Assembly: GCA_023386115.1 (NCBI GenBank)
Contig: JAEWKL010000226.1
Coordinates: forward strand, 1 to 15,346
Direction of reading: 5' to 3'
Length of the DNA: 15,346 bases
Origin: Pseudomonadota bacterium
GTDB lineage: Bacteria > Pseudomonadota > Alphaproteobacteria > Rhizobiales > Beijerinckiaceae
In this document: positions 1-7,240 of the stretch, in pieces
Position numbering within the stretch: position 1 is the stretch's first letter
How the letters are laid out: the number at the start of each line of letters is the position of its first letter
Position numbers and translations under genes: made by a program
Notes under the pieces: generated by a model
Databases searched by the model: none
What the model saw: the letters and a program-made list of their open reading frames with translations, nothing else
What the model was told of the DNA's origin: nothing

Positions 1-33
1 CCGCCCCCGGGCGGGGCGCGGCCCCGGACGGGA

Positions 34-936
34 TCAGGCGGCGCGGGCGCCGGGTGCCCTGAAGGCCGGGAGATGCCCCATCCGGCGGGCGAGATCCGTC
101 CAGCAGGCGATGGCCGCATCGACGGCCCGGCTGACCTCGGCGGCCTGAAGCTGCGCGAGATCGCCCGGGTTGCGGACCGCGAGCGCAGCCTTCCAGAAGG
201 CGAGGGCCGCCTGGCTCTCGCCCTGGAGAAAGGCCACGAGCCGGCCGTTGATCTCGATGAAGCCCTGCATGGCGGCGAGCGGGACGTCCTCCCGGCTCGG
301 CTGACCGGGCTGCCCCGGCGCCGGGGCCGGATCATCGGTAGCCGCGACGGCGGGAGCCTCGTCCGCGACCGGCTCGACCACGGAGGTCTCGGCTACCGGC
401 GGAGCGGCGACCTGAATGTCCGAATTCTGCAACGGAGCCTGCTCGCTTCCGGTCGCAGCGACCTCGGCCGCGGGCTCCCGCGTAAACGGCTCGCCGGCAG
501 CCGGCTCTTCGACAACCGGCTCCTGGACAACCGGCTCCTGGGCGACGGGTTCCTGGGCGACCGGTTCCTGCACAGCCAGCCCCGAGACGACGGGCGCCTC
601 GGTCGAGGGCTCCTCCGGTGCCTCTTCGGTCCTGGACTGGGTCTCGTCGGCGGTCGCCTCGATGGACTCCTCGGCCGCGGCCTCCTGCTCAGGCTCGGTG
701 ACGACGGCCTCGTCCGGCGCCTCCTCGGCCTCGGCGGCCGGCGTGGTGCCGGGCTGCTCAGCCTCGGTCAGGATCGCCTCGTCGGAGGCTGTCTCGCCGG
801 AGATCATCTCCTCGGAGGTCGTCTCGCTGGACATCGTCTCGCTGGACTTGGCAGGATCGTCCGCCCGTGCAGCGGCCCGGACGGGAGGGCGGCGAGGCGG
901 TTTGCGGGTTCTCTCGGTGCGGCGCGTCGTGGTCAT
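34..936 (-). CDS. Phasin-family protein with long acidic disordered N-terminal arm
   Basis: The start at 936 is chosen because a GAGGAGG ribosome site lies just upstream; the frame stays open beyond it but has no better start. The 300-residue product has three parts. Residues 1-25 are very basic (Arg-rich). Residues about 30-215 are acidic and rich in Ala, Glu, Pro and Val, with SSET-like repeats near 31-50 and five-residue EPVxQ-type repeats at about 120-155. Residues about 222-290 form an amphipathic helical segment that resembles a phasin_2 domain (FIEINGRLVAFLQGESQAAL, then helices to about 285). Phasins coat polyhydroxyalkanoate granules in the cytoplasm. The next gene upstream on the same strand (1256-1642) is a clear phasin, which supports the call. 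The basic arm recalls the nucleoid-binding tail of PhaF-type phasins but sits at the opposite end; that comparison is inference. A generic Ala/Glu/Pro-rich protein with a helical tail remains possible. Confidence 0.72.
   Translation of the reverse strand: MTTTRRTERTRKPPRRPPVRAAARADDPAKSSETMSSETTSEEMISGETASDEAILTEAEQPGTTPAAEAEEAPDEAVVTEPEQEAAAEESIEATADETQSRTEEAPEEPSTEAPVVSGLAVQEPVAQEPVAQEPVVQEPVVEEPAAGEPFTREPAAEVAATGSEQAPLQNSDIQVAAPPVAETSVVEPVADEAPAVAATDDPAPAPGQPGQPSREDVPLAAMQGFIEINGRLVAFLQGESQAALAFWKAALAVRNPGDLAQLQAAEVSRAVDAAIACWTDLARRMGHLPAFRAPGARAA
496..570 (-). repeat. Five 15-bp in-frame tandem units inside the acidic phasin-like gene
   Basis: Five head-to-tail 15-bp units are visible on the plus strand. 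Two are identical (GACAACCGGCTCCTG at 511-525 and 526-540), two are close to each other (541-555 and 556-570), and the first (496-510) is more diverged. Because 15 is divisible by three they encode a five-residue EPVxQ-type repeat without breaking the frame. A second pair of 15-bp near-identical units lies at 821-835 and 836-850 in the SSET-rich part of the same gene. Confidence 0.85.
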
Positions 937-1255
937 GGCTCGGCCTCCTCGGAGTAGCGGGCGCCGCGTCCCTGGCGCGTCACCCGGCGGGCGGCCGCCC
1001 TCACCCGATGCGGGGGCGGACGCGCATTGCCGGAGCGCCGGCAGGCTCGTCCGGGGCACCGGCAGGTCGGCGCGGACGAGGCCGCGCGGCCATCGACGGC
1101 GCGACGCGCCGCCGGTCTCATCCCCGGCCATGCGGCAGGGCCGATGTCGTCAGGCCGGAAGACGGCGTCCGGCCCGGAGGCACTCGTCGACGCGCGGCGA
1201 TGCCTCGCCCCGACGAGTCCCTCGGGCTGCACCCCTCGGCCTGATCGGGCCTCGC
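937..1255. other. Intergenic stretch between the two phasin genes, no gene seen
   Basis: This 319-bp GC-rich stretch lies between two minus-strand genes. It contains the ribosome site of the 34-936 gene near 943-950. Open frames cross it on both strands, but none has a recognisable protein sequence or a convincing start. I see no T-rich hairpin terminator after the 1256-1642 phasin, so read-through from one phasin gene to the next is possible. Confidence 0.6.
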
Positions 1256-1642
1256 TTACGCCTTGGCTTGGGTCTTGGTCAGGTCGGCCTTGATCGACTC
1301 GGACAGGGTGGCGAATTCCTTCGCCTGCCTTTGCAGCGCGCTCATCTGGTTGCGCATGTACTCGCCCTGCAGCTCCAGCGCCTCTTTGACGTCGCGGCTG
1401 CGCACGAGCTTCTCGGCGAGGTCGAAGGTCGCGGTGGCGTGCTGCTCGGTGTAGTCGAAGCCGCGGGCCACGGCGGTGCCCATGCCGGTCTGCGAGGTCT
1501 GGGTCGAGGATTGTACGGTCTCGGCGAGCTTGCGGGCGGAGCCGAGGAACGTGCCGAACGCCGTACGGGCGTTCTGGACGCCCTTCTCGGCGAAGTCGCG
1601 CATCTCGGTCGGGATCTCGAAGGGCTTCTGGGTGCTGCTCAT
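1256..1642 (-). CDS. Phasin (polyhydroxyalkanoate granule-associated protein)
   Basis: This 128-residue, wholly helical protein has the length and pattern of the short phasin_2 family of Hyphomicrobiales. Its N-terminus has the usual 'PFEIPTEMRDFAEKGVQNAR' look, followed by a Ser/Thr/Gln-rich segment (about 43-55) and a long amphipathic helix (about 60-120) with the family-typical run 'LQGEYMRNQMSALQRQAKEF'. Phasins bind the surface of PHA granules in the cytoplasm, limit granule coalescence and help polymer synthesis and mobilisation. The start at 1642 has an AGAGG-like ribosome site upstream. The upstream region holds a promoter with a PhaR-type palindrome (1705-1733), which fits control by PHA granule state. 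A second phasin-like gene follows downstream on the same strand. Confidence 0.93.
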   Translation of the reverse strand: MSSTQKPFEIPTEMRDFAEKGVQNARTAFGTFLGSARKLAETVQSSTQTSQTGMGTAVARGFDYTEQHATATFDLAEKLVRSRDVKEALELQGEYMRNQMSALQRQAKEFATLSESIKADLTKTQAKA

Positions 1643-1704
1643 GGGCGTGGCCTCTGGCTCTCGCTACGCGCGCCGCCCGTGAGGATTTGTGCGACGCAGC
1701 AATC

Positions 1705-1733
1705 ACGATGCTGCAATGCAGCGCGCAAGTCAA
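1705..1733 (-). promoter_or_regulatory. Phasin promoter with embedded PhaR-type CTGC-N3-GCAG operator
   Basis: Reading the minus strand upstream of the 1256-1642 phasin, TTGACT (1733 to 1728) makes a good -35 element. It is followed by exactly 17 bases and a weak -10 (CATCGT, 1710 to 1705). The perfect palindrome CTGCATTGCAG lies at 1711-1721, at the end of the spacer next to the -10. PhaR of Paracoccus denitrificans is known to recognise CTGC-N3/4-GCAG sites and to repress phaP. A repressor bound here would block RNA polymerase. The element positions are seen directly; the control by PhaR is inference from the family. Confidence 0.6.
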
Positions 1734-1775
1734 CGGGTCGCGTGCGGGCTGCCCTTGCGGAGGCCCGAAGCGGCG

Positions 1776-3026
1776 CTACTGCGTGAGCCGGAACTGCGCG
1801 ATCGAGCTGCCGATGCTCTGGAACGCGGGCCTCAGGTCGTTCGCCGTGACGACGTTGTAGAAGAAGCCGTCCTTGGAGGCGCAGGACTTCAGCATATTGG
1901 TGTTTCCGTCGATCACCCGCACCGTGTAGATGGTGATGCCCGCCTCCTTCGCCGCCGTACAGGCCGCGAGCGTACGGGCGTCGATGCAGTCGGAGCTGCG
2001 ACCGAACCACCATTTTCCCGTGCAGACACCGTCCCAGCGATTGTCGGTGTTCATCCCGTCGGTCAGGACGATCATGATCTTGCTGACGCGGTCGTCGGTC
2101 AGGCTCGTCGCGGTGCTGAGCGGGCCGTAGGGCGTGAGGGCCTCCATGCCCCAGGCCACACCGATGGTGACGTTGGTGTCGCCGCCGGCACTCATGCTGT
2201 CGATGGCGGCGGCGAGCCCGGGATAGTCGGTACTGAGCGGGCGGACCGGCGTGAGGGTCGGCTTGCCGGAAGACATCGATGCGCACTTGTCCGCCGGATA
2301 GGCGTCGCCGCGGTCGGGCTCGGCGTTCGGCACCTGCACGTCGTAGGGCTGGTCACGGTCGGTGATGCAGCCCTTCCAGGTCGCCTCGGTGACGGAGCCG
2401 ATCGTCGTGTAGCTCAGCCAGGCCGCGTCGGTGACGGCGGTGCCGAGATTCACCTGGGTCGAGAACGGCACCAGGGCGACCTTGGCACTGTCGCGAGTCA
2501 CCACGACCTTGTCGAGGTAGCTCAGGAAATCCTTCGCCGCCTGCTTCAGGGCGGGAAGCTTGCCGGAGCTGTTCATCGAACCGGTATTGTCGAGCACCAG
2601 CGCGATCTCAACCGACTTGCCGCCCGACATCGCCTGCGACGTGCCGCTGACCTCGAGCGGCCCGGCATGCATCAACCGCCCGAGGGTCATGTCCACCTGC
2701 GCGGTGGCGCTGACCGTCACCTGCGTGCCGGCTCGGACGGGCATGAAGCGGGTCACGGTCACGCCGGCCTGGGCCGGGAAGCTCGCGTCGAAGAGCGCCC
2801 TGGCGCGGGATCGAAAATCGGCGTCGGTCGCCAGGACCGGCGCCTCGCGGATCACCGCCAGCACCGCCGCGTCGGTGGCGGTCTGGAGCTTCGCCCGGAT
2901 CTCGGCGCCGCGGGCGTAATCGATGCCGGCCCCGGCCAGGAAGGTGAGGGGAAGCATCGTCAGGGCCATGATCACCGCGACGCCGCCGCTGCGGTCGCGC
3001 CGGAAGCCGTCGATCAGCCGCCTCAT
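1776..3026 (-). CDS. TadE/TadG-like pilus assembly protein with von Willebrand A domain
   Basis: The 416-residue product begins with a short basic stretch and one hydrophobic helix (about 14-36, 'GGVAVIMALTMLPLTFLAGA'), then a Glu- and Ala-rich segment, which is the Tad/Flp pseudopilin-like signal region. A von Willebrand A domain follows from about 138 to 410. Its metal-binding MIDAS residues are visible: DNTGSMNS at 146-153, Thr284 in GGDTN and Asp323 in LTDG. The C-terminus has the usual 'LRPAFQSIGSSIAQFRLT' ending of this group. Such proteins sit in the inner membrane with the domain outside and belong to tight-adherence pilus systems, though many alphaproteobacteria carry stand-alone copies, and no other tad gene is present here. 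Cysteines 220, 248, 335, 347, 356 and 382 may form disulfides in the periplasm. A GGGAGGG ribosome site precedes the start. Confidence 0.88.
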   Translation of the reverse strand: MRRLIDGFRRDRSGGVAVIMALTMLPLTFLAGAGIDYARGAEIRAKLQTATDAAVLAVIREAPVLATDADFRSRARALFDASFPAQAGVTVTRFMPVRAGTQVTVSATAQVDMTLGRLMHAGPLEVSGTSQAMSGGKSVEIALVLDNTGSMNSSGKLPALKQAAKDFLSYLDKVVVTRDSAKVALVPFSTQVNLGTAVTDAAWLSYTTIGSVTEATWKGCITDRDQPYDVQVPNAEPDRGDAYPADKCASMSSGKPTLTPVRPLSTDYPGLAAAIDSMSAGGDTNVTIGVAWGMEALTPYGPLSTATSLTDDRVSKIMIVLTDGMNTDNRWDGVCTGKWWFGRSSDCIDARTLAACTAAKEAGITIYTVRVIDGNTNMLKSCASKDGFFYNVVTANDLRPAFQSIGSSIAQFRLTQ

Positions 3027-3278
3027 CGATGGGACACCCTCCCCGTGCCGCTCGCTGCCCTCGCGAGCAAGGCCTAACAGAGCGAATATTAAGGGTTTGG
3101 TGACCGGATCCCCGAGCGTCGGGACCTGCTCGTCATGCTTCGTTAAGGTTTTCGGCCCCGAATTGCGGCAATCTGGCGTTAACGAAACCGCATCATAATC
3201 AGGGACAGTCGTGCTCCCGGGTTCGGGACATCCTCAGCTGCCGAAGGCAGCCTTACGAGTATCTGACGAGGACTGCCG

Positions 3279-3680
3279 ATGCGTGCCCTGCGGTTCCGCC
3301 CCCATCCTGCCGTCCTCGCGGCCGGCATCCTCGGCCTCGGTACCCTGTCGGGTTGGGGCGCCTATGGCGTCTCCTCCTCGGGCAAGAGCGCGCTCCGGGC
3401 CCAGCTCGCCGAAGCCGAGAGCCAGCGGGACGCCTTCGCCGCGCGGGTCAAGCAATTCCAGGACGTCGAGGCCGAGCTGCGCGACCGCCAGGCCAAGATC
3501 GCCGCGGCGCGGGACGAGATCGCCCAGCTCGGCGCGACCCGCGACAAGGCCAAGGCCCAGCTTGCCACGACGCAGCGCGACCTCGCCTCGCTGACCAAGC
3601 GCCTCGATCAGGCGAAGGACAAGGTGACTCAGACCGGCAGCATCACGCCGGCCGCCGAGGCCAAGAAGCCGGCACGATAA
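3279..3680 (+). CDS. Small membrane-anchored coiled-coil protein, function unknown
   Basis: The protein has 133 residues. A short basic N-terminus (MRALRFRPHP) is followed by one hydrophobic segment at about 11-30, which would act as a signal anchor. Residues about 34-115 are rich in Ala, Glu, Lys, Gln and Arg with a heptad-like pattern, predicting a single long coiled coil. The tail (about 116-133) is flexible and Ala/Lys/Pro-rich. I do not recognise a named family; the shape suggests a periplasmic or membrane-attached scaffold protein. The start is supported by a GACGAGGA ribosome site 6-15 bases upstream. It is transcribed divergently from the TadG-like gene. Its stop codon lies inside the first copy of a 17-bp tandem duplication (3668-3701). 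Confidence 0.75.
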   Translation: MRALRFRPHPAVLAAGILGLGTLSGWGAYGVSSSGKSALRAQLAEAESQRDAFAARVKQFQDVEAELRDRQAKIAAARDEIAQLGATRDKAKAQLATTQRDLASLTKRLDQAKDKVTQTGSITPAAEAKKPAR

Positions 3681-3701
3681 GGTAGCCGGCACGATAAGGT
3701 A
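3668..3701 (+). repeat. 17-bp exact tandem duplication across a stop codon
   Basis: GCCGGCACGATAAGGTA occurs at 3668-3684 and again at 3685-3701, followed by a six-base partial third copy (GCCGGC). The first copy contains the TAA of the 3279-3680 gene; the second repeats the last codons and stop downstream in a shifted frame. Confidence 0.95.
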
Positions 3702-3722
3702 GCCGGCGCGTCGACCGATCCT

Positions 3723-4076
3723 TCAGGCCGGAACGCAGTCGAGCTCTGCGCTGTGCCGCTTCGATTGCAGCGCCGTCTCCGCCTCGCAGCGCGACAGGCT
3801 CTCGACCAGGGCGGCCCAGCGCATGCCGACCTCGTGCCCGAGGGTGACGCGGCCGGTCTCGTCGTAGCGACGCCAGCCGCAGCGCGGCGCGCCGTCCGCC
3901 CCGACCTCGTCGTAGGTCTCGTAGTATGCCACCAGTCGATCGTGCCGATCGTATTCCCGGTGGAACCAGCAGATCCCGAACACCCGCCCGCCCCGGCCGA
4001 GCATGCCGGTGCTCTCCAGCCGGTGCCCGCCCGGGATGCGGAAGATGGTCTCGAAGGCGGGAGGCGCGTAGCGCAT
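3723..4076 (-). CDS. Small conserved-looking hypothetical protein
   Basis: I chose the ATG at 4076 because a GGAG ribosome site lies six bases before it; the nearby ATG at 4082 and a GTG at 4181 have poorer spacing or none. The resulting protein has 117 residues with no signal peptide or membrane segment. The central part (about 32-78) is rich in Tyr, Trp, Asp and Arg ('GICWFHREYDRHDRLVAYYE', then 'GWRRYDETGRV'), a pattern of alternating strands and tight turns that suggests a small beta-rich soluble domain. Cysteines are at 36, 66, 97 and 114. No family is recognised. It is convergent with the coiled-coil gene at 3279-3680. Confidence 0.7.
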   Translation of the reverse strand: MRYAPPAFETIFRIPGGHRLESTGMLGRGGRVFGICWFHREYDRHDRLVAYYETYDEVGADGAPRCGWRRYDETGRVTLGHEVGMRWAALVESLSRCEAETALQSKRHSAELDCVPA

Positions 4077-4084
4077 GGGCATCT

Positions 4085-4116
4085 CCGTCGCGGGTCTGTT
4101 CCGTCGCAGGTCTGTC
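4085..4116. repeat. 16-bp tandem duplication upstream of the 3723-4076 gene
   Basis: CCGTCGCGGGTCTGTT (4085-4100) is followed directly by CCGTCGCAGGTCTGTC (4101-4116), with 14 of 16 bases identical. It lies in the leader of the minus-strand gene, and its left edge is next to the ribosome site. Confidence 0.85.
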
Positions 4117-4226
4117 GCGGGAGCGGCGCCGGCAGAGCGGGAGCGCCAAAGTAAAACTCGGCCGAGACCGAGTGACGCCACTCCGGAAGCTCCCCCGGAG
4201 ATCGCGCATCATTTATTCCTAAACGA

Positions 4227-4255
4227 TTTGTGCGCTGCAACCATCCGGGCGTCAA
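4227..4255 (-). promoter_or_regulatory. Possible promoter of the 3723-4076 gene
   Basis: On the minus strand a good -35 hexamer TTGACG (4255 to 4250) is followed after 17 bases by CACAAA, a poor -10. An AT-rich patch (4211-4230) lies just downstream in an otherwise GC-rich region. This would give a leader of roughly 145 bases containing the 16-bp duplication. Confidence 0.3.
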
Positions 4256-4286
4256 GCCCAGATGATTCGCTCGCCCCAGCCGCGGA

Positions 4287-5171
4287 TTACTGACCCTTGG
4301 CGGCGATCGCCTCGGCCCAGGCCACCGAGCGGCGGGCCATCGGGATGTGCTGGCGCTCGAACATGCGGCCGTTGATCTGGATCGCACCGCGCTTGGCGTT
4401 CTCGGGCCGCTCGTAGGTCTCGATCACGGTGCGGGCCACCGCGACCTCCTCCTCGGTCGGCGCGAAGGCGGCGTTGGCCAGCGGGATCTGGCTCGGATGG
4501 ATCAGCGTCTTGCCGTCGAAGCCGAGGATGCGGGCCTGCTCGCATTCCTGGCGGCAACCGTCGAGATCGGAGAAGTTGTTGTAGACGCCGTCCAGGATGG
4601 TCAGGCCCTCGGCGCGGGCGCCGGCGAGCGCCGTCATCAGCCAGGGCATCATCGGGGCCCGGCCGGGCACGATCTGCGTCCAGGTATCCTTGGCGAGGTC
4701 GTTGGTGCCGAGCACGAAGCAGGTCAGCCGGGTGCCCGGGTTGCGCCGGGCCGCGGCGATCGCCTGGATGTTGAGGATCGAGGCCGGGGTCTCGATCATC
4801 GCCCAGATCTTGATGTCCGCCGGCGCGTCAAGGGCTTCCAGCCGGTCGGCGATGTTCTCGAGCACCGCCGGGGAGGAGACCTTCGGCATCAGGATCGCGT
4901 CGGGCTTCGCCTCGATCGCGGCGCGCAGGTCGGCCTCGCCCCAGGGCGTCTGGGGGGCGTTGACCCGGATGATCAGCTCGCGCTCGCCGTAGCCGCCCTG
5001 GCGGACCGCGGCGCAGACCTGCTCGCGGGCGACCTCCTTGGCGTCGGGCGCCACCGCGTCCTCGAGGTCGAGGATCAGGGCATCGGCCGCGAGCGTGCGC
5101 GCCTTCTCCAGGGCGCGCGGGTTGGAGCCCGGCATGTAGAGCACGCTGCGGCGGAGGCGGAGATCGATCAT
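4287..5171 (-). CDS. CitE-like CoA-ester lyase (HpcH/HpaI aldolase family; malyl-CoA lyase or thioesterase type)
   Basis: The 294-residue protein begins 'LRRSVLYMPGSNPRALEKAR', the hallmark of stand-alone CitE / L-malyl-CoA lyase-type enzymes, and is a complete TIM barrel. Expected active-site residues are visible: Arg69 in IIRVN, the magnesium ligands Glu127 (WAMIETPAS) and Asp158 (LGTNDLAKD), and the CoA-site run 'DGKTLIHPSQI' at about 219-229. These cytoplasmic enzymes cleave or form 3-hydroxyacyl-CoA esters such as malyl-CoA, beta-methylmalyl-CoA or citramalyl-CoA; some paralogues, such as Rhodobacter Mcl2, are malyl-CoA thioesterases. The length and start resemble that shorter group more than the longer serine-cycle malyl-CoA lyase, but the exact substrate cannot be fixed from sequence alone. 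The start at 5171 follows an AAGGGA ribosome site. No pathway genes sit beside it. Confidence 0.88.
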   Translation of the reverse strand: MIDLRLRRSVLYMPGSNPRALEKARTLAADALILDLEDAVAPDAKEVAREQVCAAVRQGGYGERELIIRVNAPQTPWGEADLRAAIEAKPDAILMPKVSSPAVLENIADRLEALDAPADIKIWAMIETPASILNIQAIAAARRNPGTRLTCFVLGTNDLAKDTWTQIVPGRAPMMPWLMTALAGARAEGLTILDGVYNNFSDLDGCRQECEQARILGFDGKTLIHPSQIPLANAAFAPTEEEVAVARTVIETYERPENAKRGAIQINGRMFERQHIPMARRSVAWAEAIAAKGQ

Positions 5172-5343
5172 TGCGGGGTTCCCTTGCGGTCGCCCCCTGC
5201 TTACGGCAACGCCCGATTGCGTTGCAACATGGCGCCCGACCGGACGGTGGTCCCCCGAGGAGGACCTGCGCGCCGCCGGGTTCGTGCCCGGCCTTCCCTG
5301 TCCATCCCCGGGCAACGTCCCGGGAGCCGGAGGGGCGACCGGC

Positions 5344-6234
5344 CTACTCGGCGGCGATGCGCCGGGGACCGAGATCGAGGGAGGCGTGGCCGAGCGTCTC
5401 CGCGACCGCCGTCAGGATCCGCGACAGGTTCTCGAAGCCGGGACGGGGCACGAGCTTGCGCTCGTCCATGTAGAGGGCGCGGTTGACCTCGATCTGCAGG
5501 GCGTGGCGGCCGAGGGTCGGCTCGCCGTAATGCTCGGTGATGAAGCCGCCCGCATAGGGCTTGTTGCGCACCACCCGGAGGCCATGGCCGCGGAACGCCG
5601 CTTCGGCGCAGTCGATCAGGTCGGGCGCGCAGGAGGTGCCGAAGCGGTCGCCGAGCACCACGTCCACCGCCGGACCCTCGTCGCGCGCAAGGCTCGTCGA
5701 GGGCATCGAGTGGCAGTCGATCAGGACCGCGTGGCCGAAGGTGCGGGCGGTGCGCGCCACCAGCTCCTTCAGGGTGCGGTGATAGGGCTTGTACAAGTCC
5801 TCGATCCGCGCGAGGGCCTCCTCGACCGGCAGGCGGCCGCGGTAGATCTCCTGGCCGTCCGCCACCACCCGCGGCACCGTGCCGAGGCCGCCCGCCACCC
5901 GCATCGAGCGCACGTTGACGAAAGGCGGCAGCCGCCCCTCGAACATTCGCGGGTCGAGCTCGTAGGGCTCGCGGTTGACGTCGAGATAGGCCCGCGGGAA
6001 GGCGGCCTGCATCAGGGGGGCACCCAAGGAGACGACCGGGGCGTAGAGCCGGTCGACGAAGGCGTCCTCCGAGCGGCGCAACGCCACCGCGTCGAGGCGC
6101 GAGGCGGCCACGAAGGAGGCGGGGTAGACCGCCCCCGAATGGCCGGTGTTGTAGACGAACGGCAGGGTCTGCCGCTCCGGCTCGTCCACCCGGAAGGGCG
6201 GCGCAAACAGGCTGGCGGGGGGGACCCGGCTCAT
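5344..6234 (-). CDS. N-formylglutamate amidohydrolase family protein
   Basis: The 296-residue protein carries the family's signature positions in order: NTGHSGAVYP at 29-38 (His32, metal or substrate site), LDVNREP at 84-90, IDCHSMP at 172-178 (His175) and IEVNRALYMDE at 248-258. These belong to the FGase zinc-amidohydrolase fold, which hydrolyses N-formyl-L-glutamate to formate and glutamate as the last step of one histidine-degradation route. No other hut gene is in the window, so the physiological substrate may differ; several FGase-like proteins act on other N-acyl or formyl amino acids. It is divergent from cpdR. The start at 6234 has only a weak GGAC-type ribosome site, so a slightly different start is possible. 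No signal peptide is seen. Confidence 0.88.
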   Translation of the reverse strand: MSRVPPASLFAPPFRVDEPERQTLPFVYNTGHSGAVYPASFVAASRLDAVALRRSEDAFVDRLYAPVVSLGAPLMQAAFPRAYLDVNREPYELDPRMFEGRLPPFVNVRSMRVAGGLGTVPRVVADGQEIYRGRLPVEEALARIEDLYKPYHRTLKELVARTARTFGHAVLIDCHSMPSTSLARDEGPAVDVVLGDRFGTSCAPDLIDCAEAAFRGHGLRVVRNKPYAGGFITEHYGEPTLGRHALQIEVNRALYMDERKLVPRPGFENLSRILTAVAETLGHASLDLGPRRIAAE

Positions 6235-6456
6235 CCGGTCGTCCGGGACAGGGGAGTGGGGACGGGACGCGATCGCACCTTCATCCGGCTAATCTGGCGC
6301 CCCTGACCCAGCCTGTCCACTGCCGCGAGGAGCTTGGCGCCCCGTTCGAATTCCGCTGGGGGAAACCGCCCCGGCGGGATGCGCGTCAACACTCTGTTTA
6401 CCACGCGGCCGCTTTATGGAATGAACGAACCGAATCGGTATCCGGGACTTTCGTTC

Positions 6457-6813
6457 ATGAAGATCCTCCTCGCGGAAGACGACAACGACATGCGTCGCTT
6501 CCTCGCCAAGGCGCTCCAGAACGCGGGCTACGACGTGGCCTCGTTCGACAACGGCCTGTCGGCCTATAATCGCCTGCGCGAGGAGCCGTTCGAGCTCCTC
6601 CTCACCGACATCGTGATGCCCGAGATGGACGGCATCGAGCTGGCGCGCCGCGCCACCGAGCTCGACCCCGACATCAAGGTGATGTTCATCACCGGCTTCG
6701 CCGCGGTGGCGCTCAACCCCGATTCGAAGGCCCCGAAGGACGCCAAGGTCCTGTCGAAGCCGTTCCACCTGCGCGAGCTCGTCACGGAAGTCGAGAAGCT
6801 GATGGCGGCCTGA
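6457..6813 (+). CDS. cpdR: CpdR single-domain response regulator
   Basis: The 118-residue receiver domain matches CpdR almost end to end: acidic pocket Asp8/Asp9, phospho-acceptor Asp51 in LLLTDIVMPEMDG, Thr79 in FITGFAAVALNP and Lys101 in LSKPFHLREL. There is no output domain. In alphaproteobacteria the CckA-ChpT phosphorelay phosphorylates CpdR. Unphosphorylated CpdR goes to the cell pole and primes ClpXP to degrade substrates such as CtrA and other cell-cycle factors. The chain ends in Ala-Ala, a common ClpXP-type tail. I chose the ATG at 6457 because it gives the standard length with Asp at 51; an in-frame ATG at 6421 would add 12 residues of no known function, and neither has a strong ribosome site. 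The glutaredoxin-nitrilase-DUF1178 cluster follows on the same strand. Confidence 0.95.
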   Translation: MKILLAEDDNDMRRFLAKALQNAGYDVASFDNGLSAYNRLREEPFELLLTDIVMPEMDGIELARRATELDPDIKVMFITGFAAVALNPDSKAPKDAKVLSKPFHLRELVTEVEKLMAA

Positions 6814-6899
6814 GGTCCGCCTCGGGTCGAGACGCCGATGGCGCGTTCGCTTCCGCGCGCCTATATCGGATGACCCCCCAGCAGCGCACGAGCCGACGG

Positions 6900-7157
6900 A
6901 TGCAGCCGGTCACGATCTACACCACCAGCTGGTGCCCCTATTGCGCGGCGGCGAAGTCGCTGCTGCAGGAGAAGGGCGCCGCCTTCACCGAGATCGACGT
7001 CGAGGCCAAGGCGGGCGCCCGGCGCGAGATGATCGACAAGGCCGGCGGCCGCACCAGCGTGCCGCAGATCTTCGTCGGCACGACCCATGTCGGCGGCTGC
7101 GACGACCTCTACGCTCTCGACCGCGCCGGCCGCCTCGACCCGCTGCTCGCCGGCTGA
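6900..7157 (+). CDS. grxC: Glutaredoxin 3
   Basis: With the ATG at 6900 the protein has 85 residues, the usual length of GrxC. It starts 'MQPVTIYTTSWCPYC' with the dithiol active site CPYC at 12-15, has the cis-proline motif TSVPQIF, and ends with the GGCDDLYAL glutathione-binding segment. Glutaredoxin 3 reduces protein disulfides and mixed disulfides with glutathione in the cytoplasm. An earlier ATG at 6870 would add ten polar residues and is less likely. It lies 86 bases after cpdR and 83 bases before the nitrilase-family gene, a gene order common in alphaproteobacteria. Confidence 0.95.
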   Translation: MQPVTIYTTSWCPYCAAAKSLLQEKGAAFTEIDVEAKAGARREMIDKAGGRTSVPQIFVGTTHVGGCDDLYALDRAGRLDPLLAG

Positions 7158-7240
7158 CGCGGCAGGCTTCCGGCCTCACGCATCTGGCGGGGCGGCGGCG
7201 TTCCGGCGTAAGCTTTTCGGGCCTATCCGGAGTTGCCCCC

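Noticed and set aside
416..1786. Long plus-strand open frame opposite the phasin genes
   Set aside because: It mirrors the repeats of the minus-strand gene, is low-complexity Ser/Ala/Gly, and has no recognisable domain. Such antisense frames are common at this GC content.
3085..3185. CtrA binding sites (several TTAA motifs between 3088 and 3183)
   Set aside because: Half-sites occur, but none pairs as TTAA-N7-TTAA, so the evidence is too weak.
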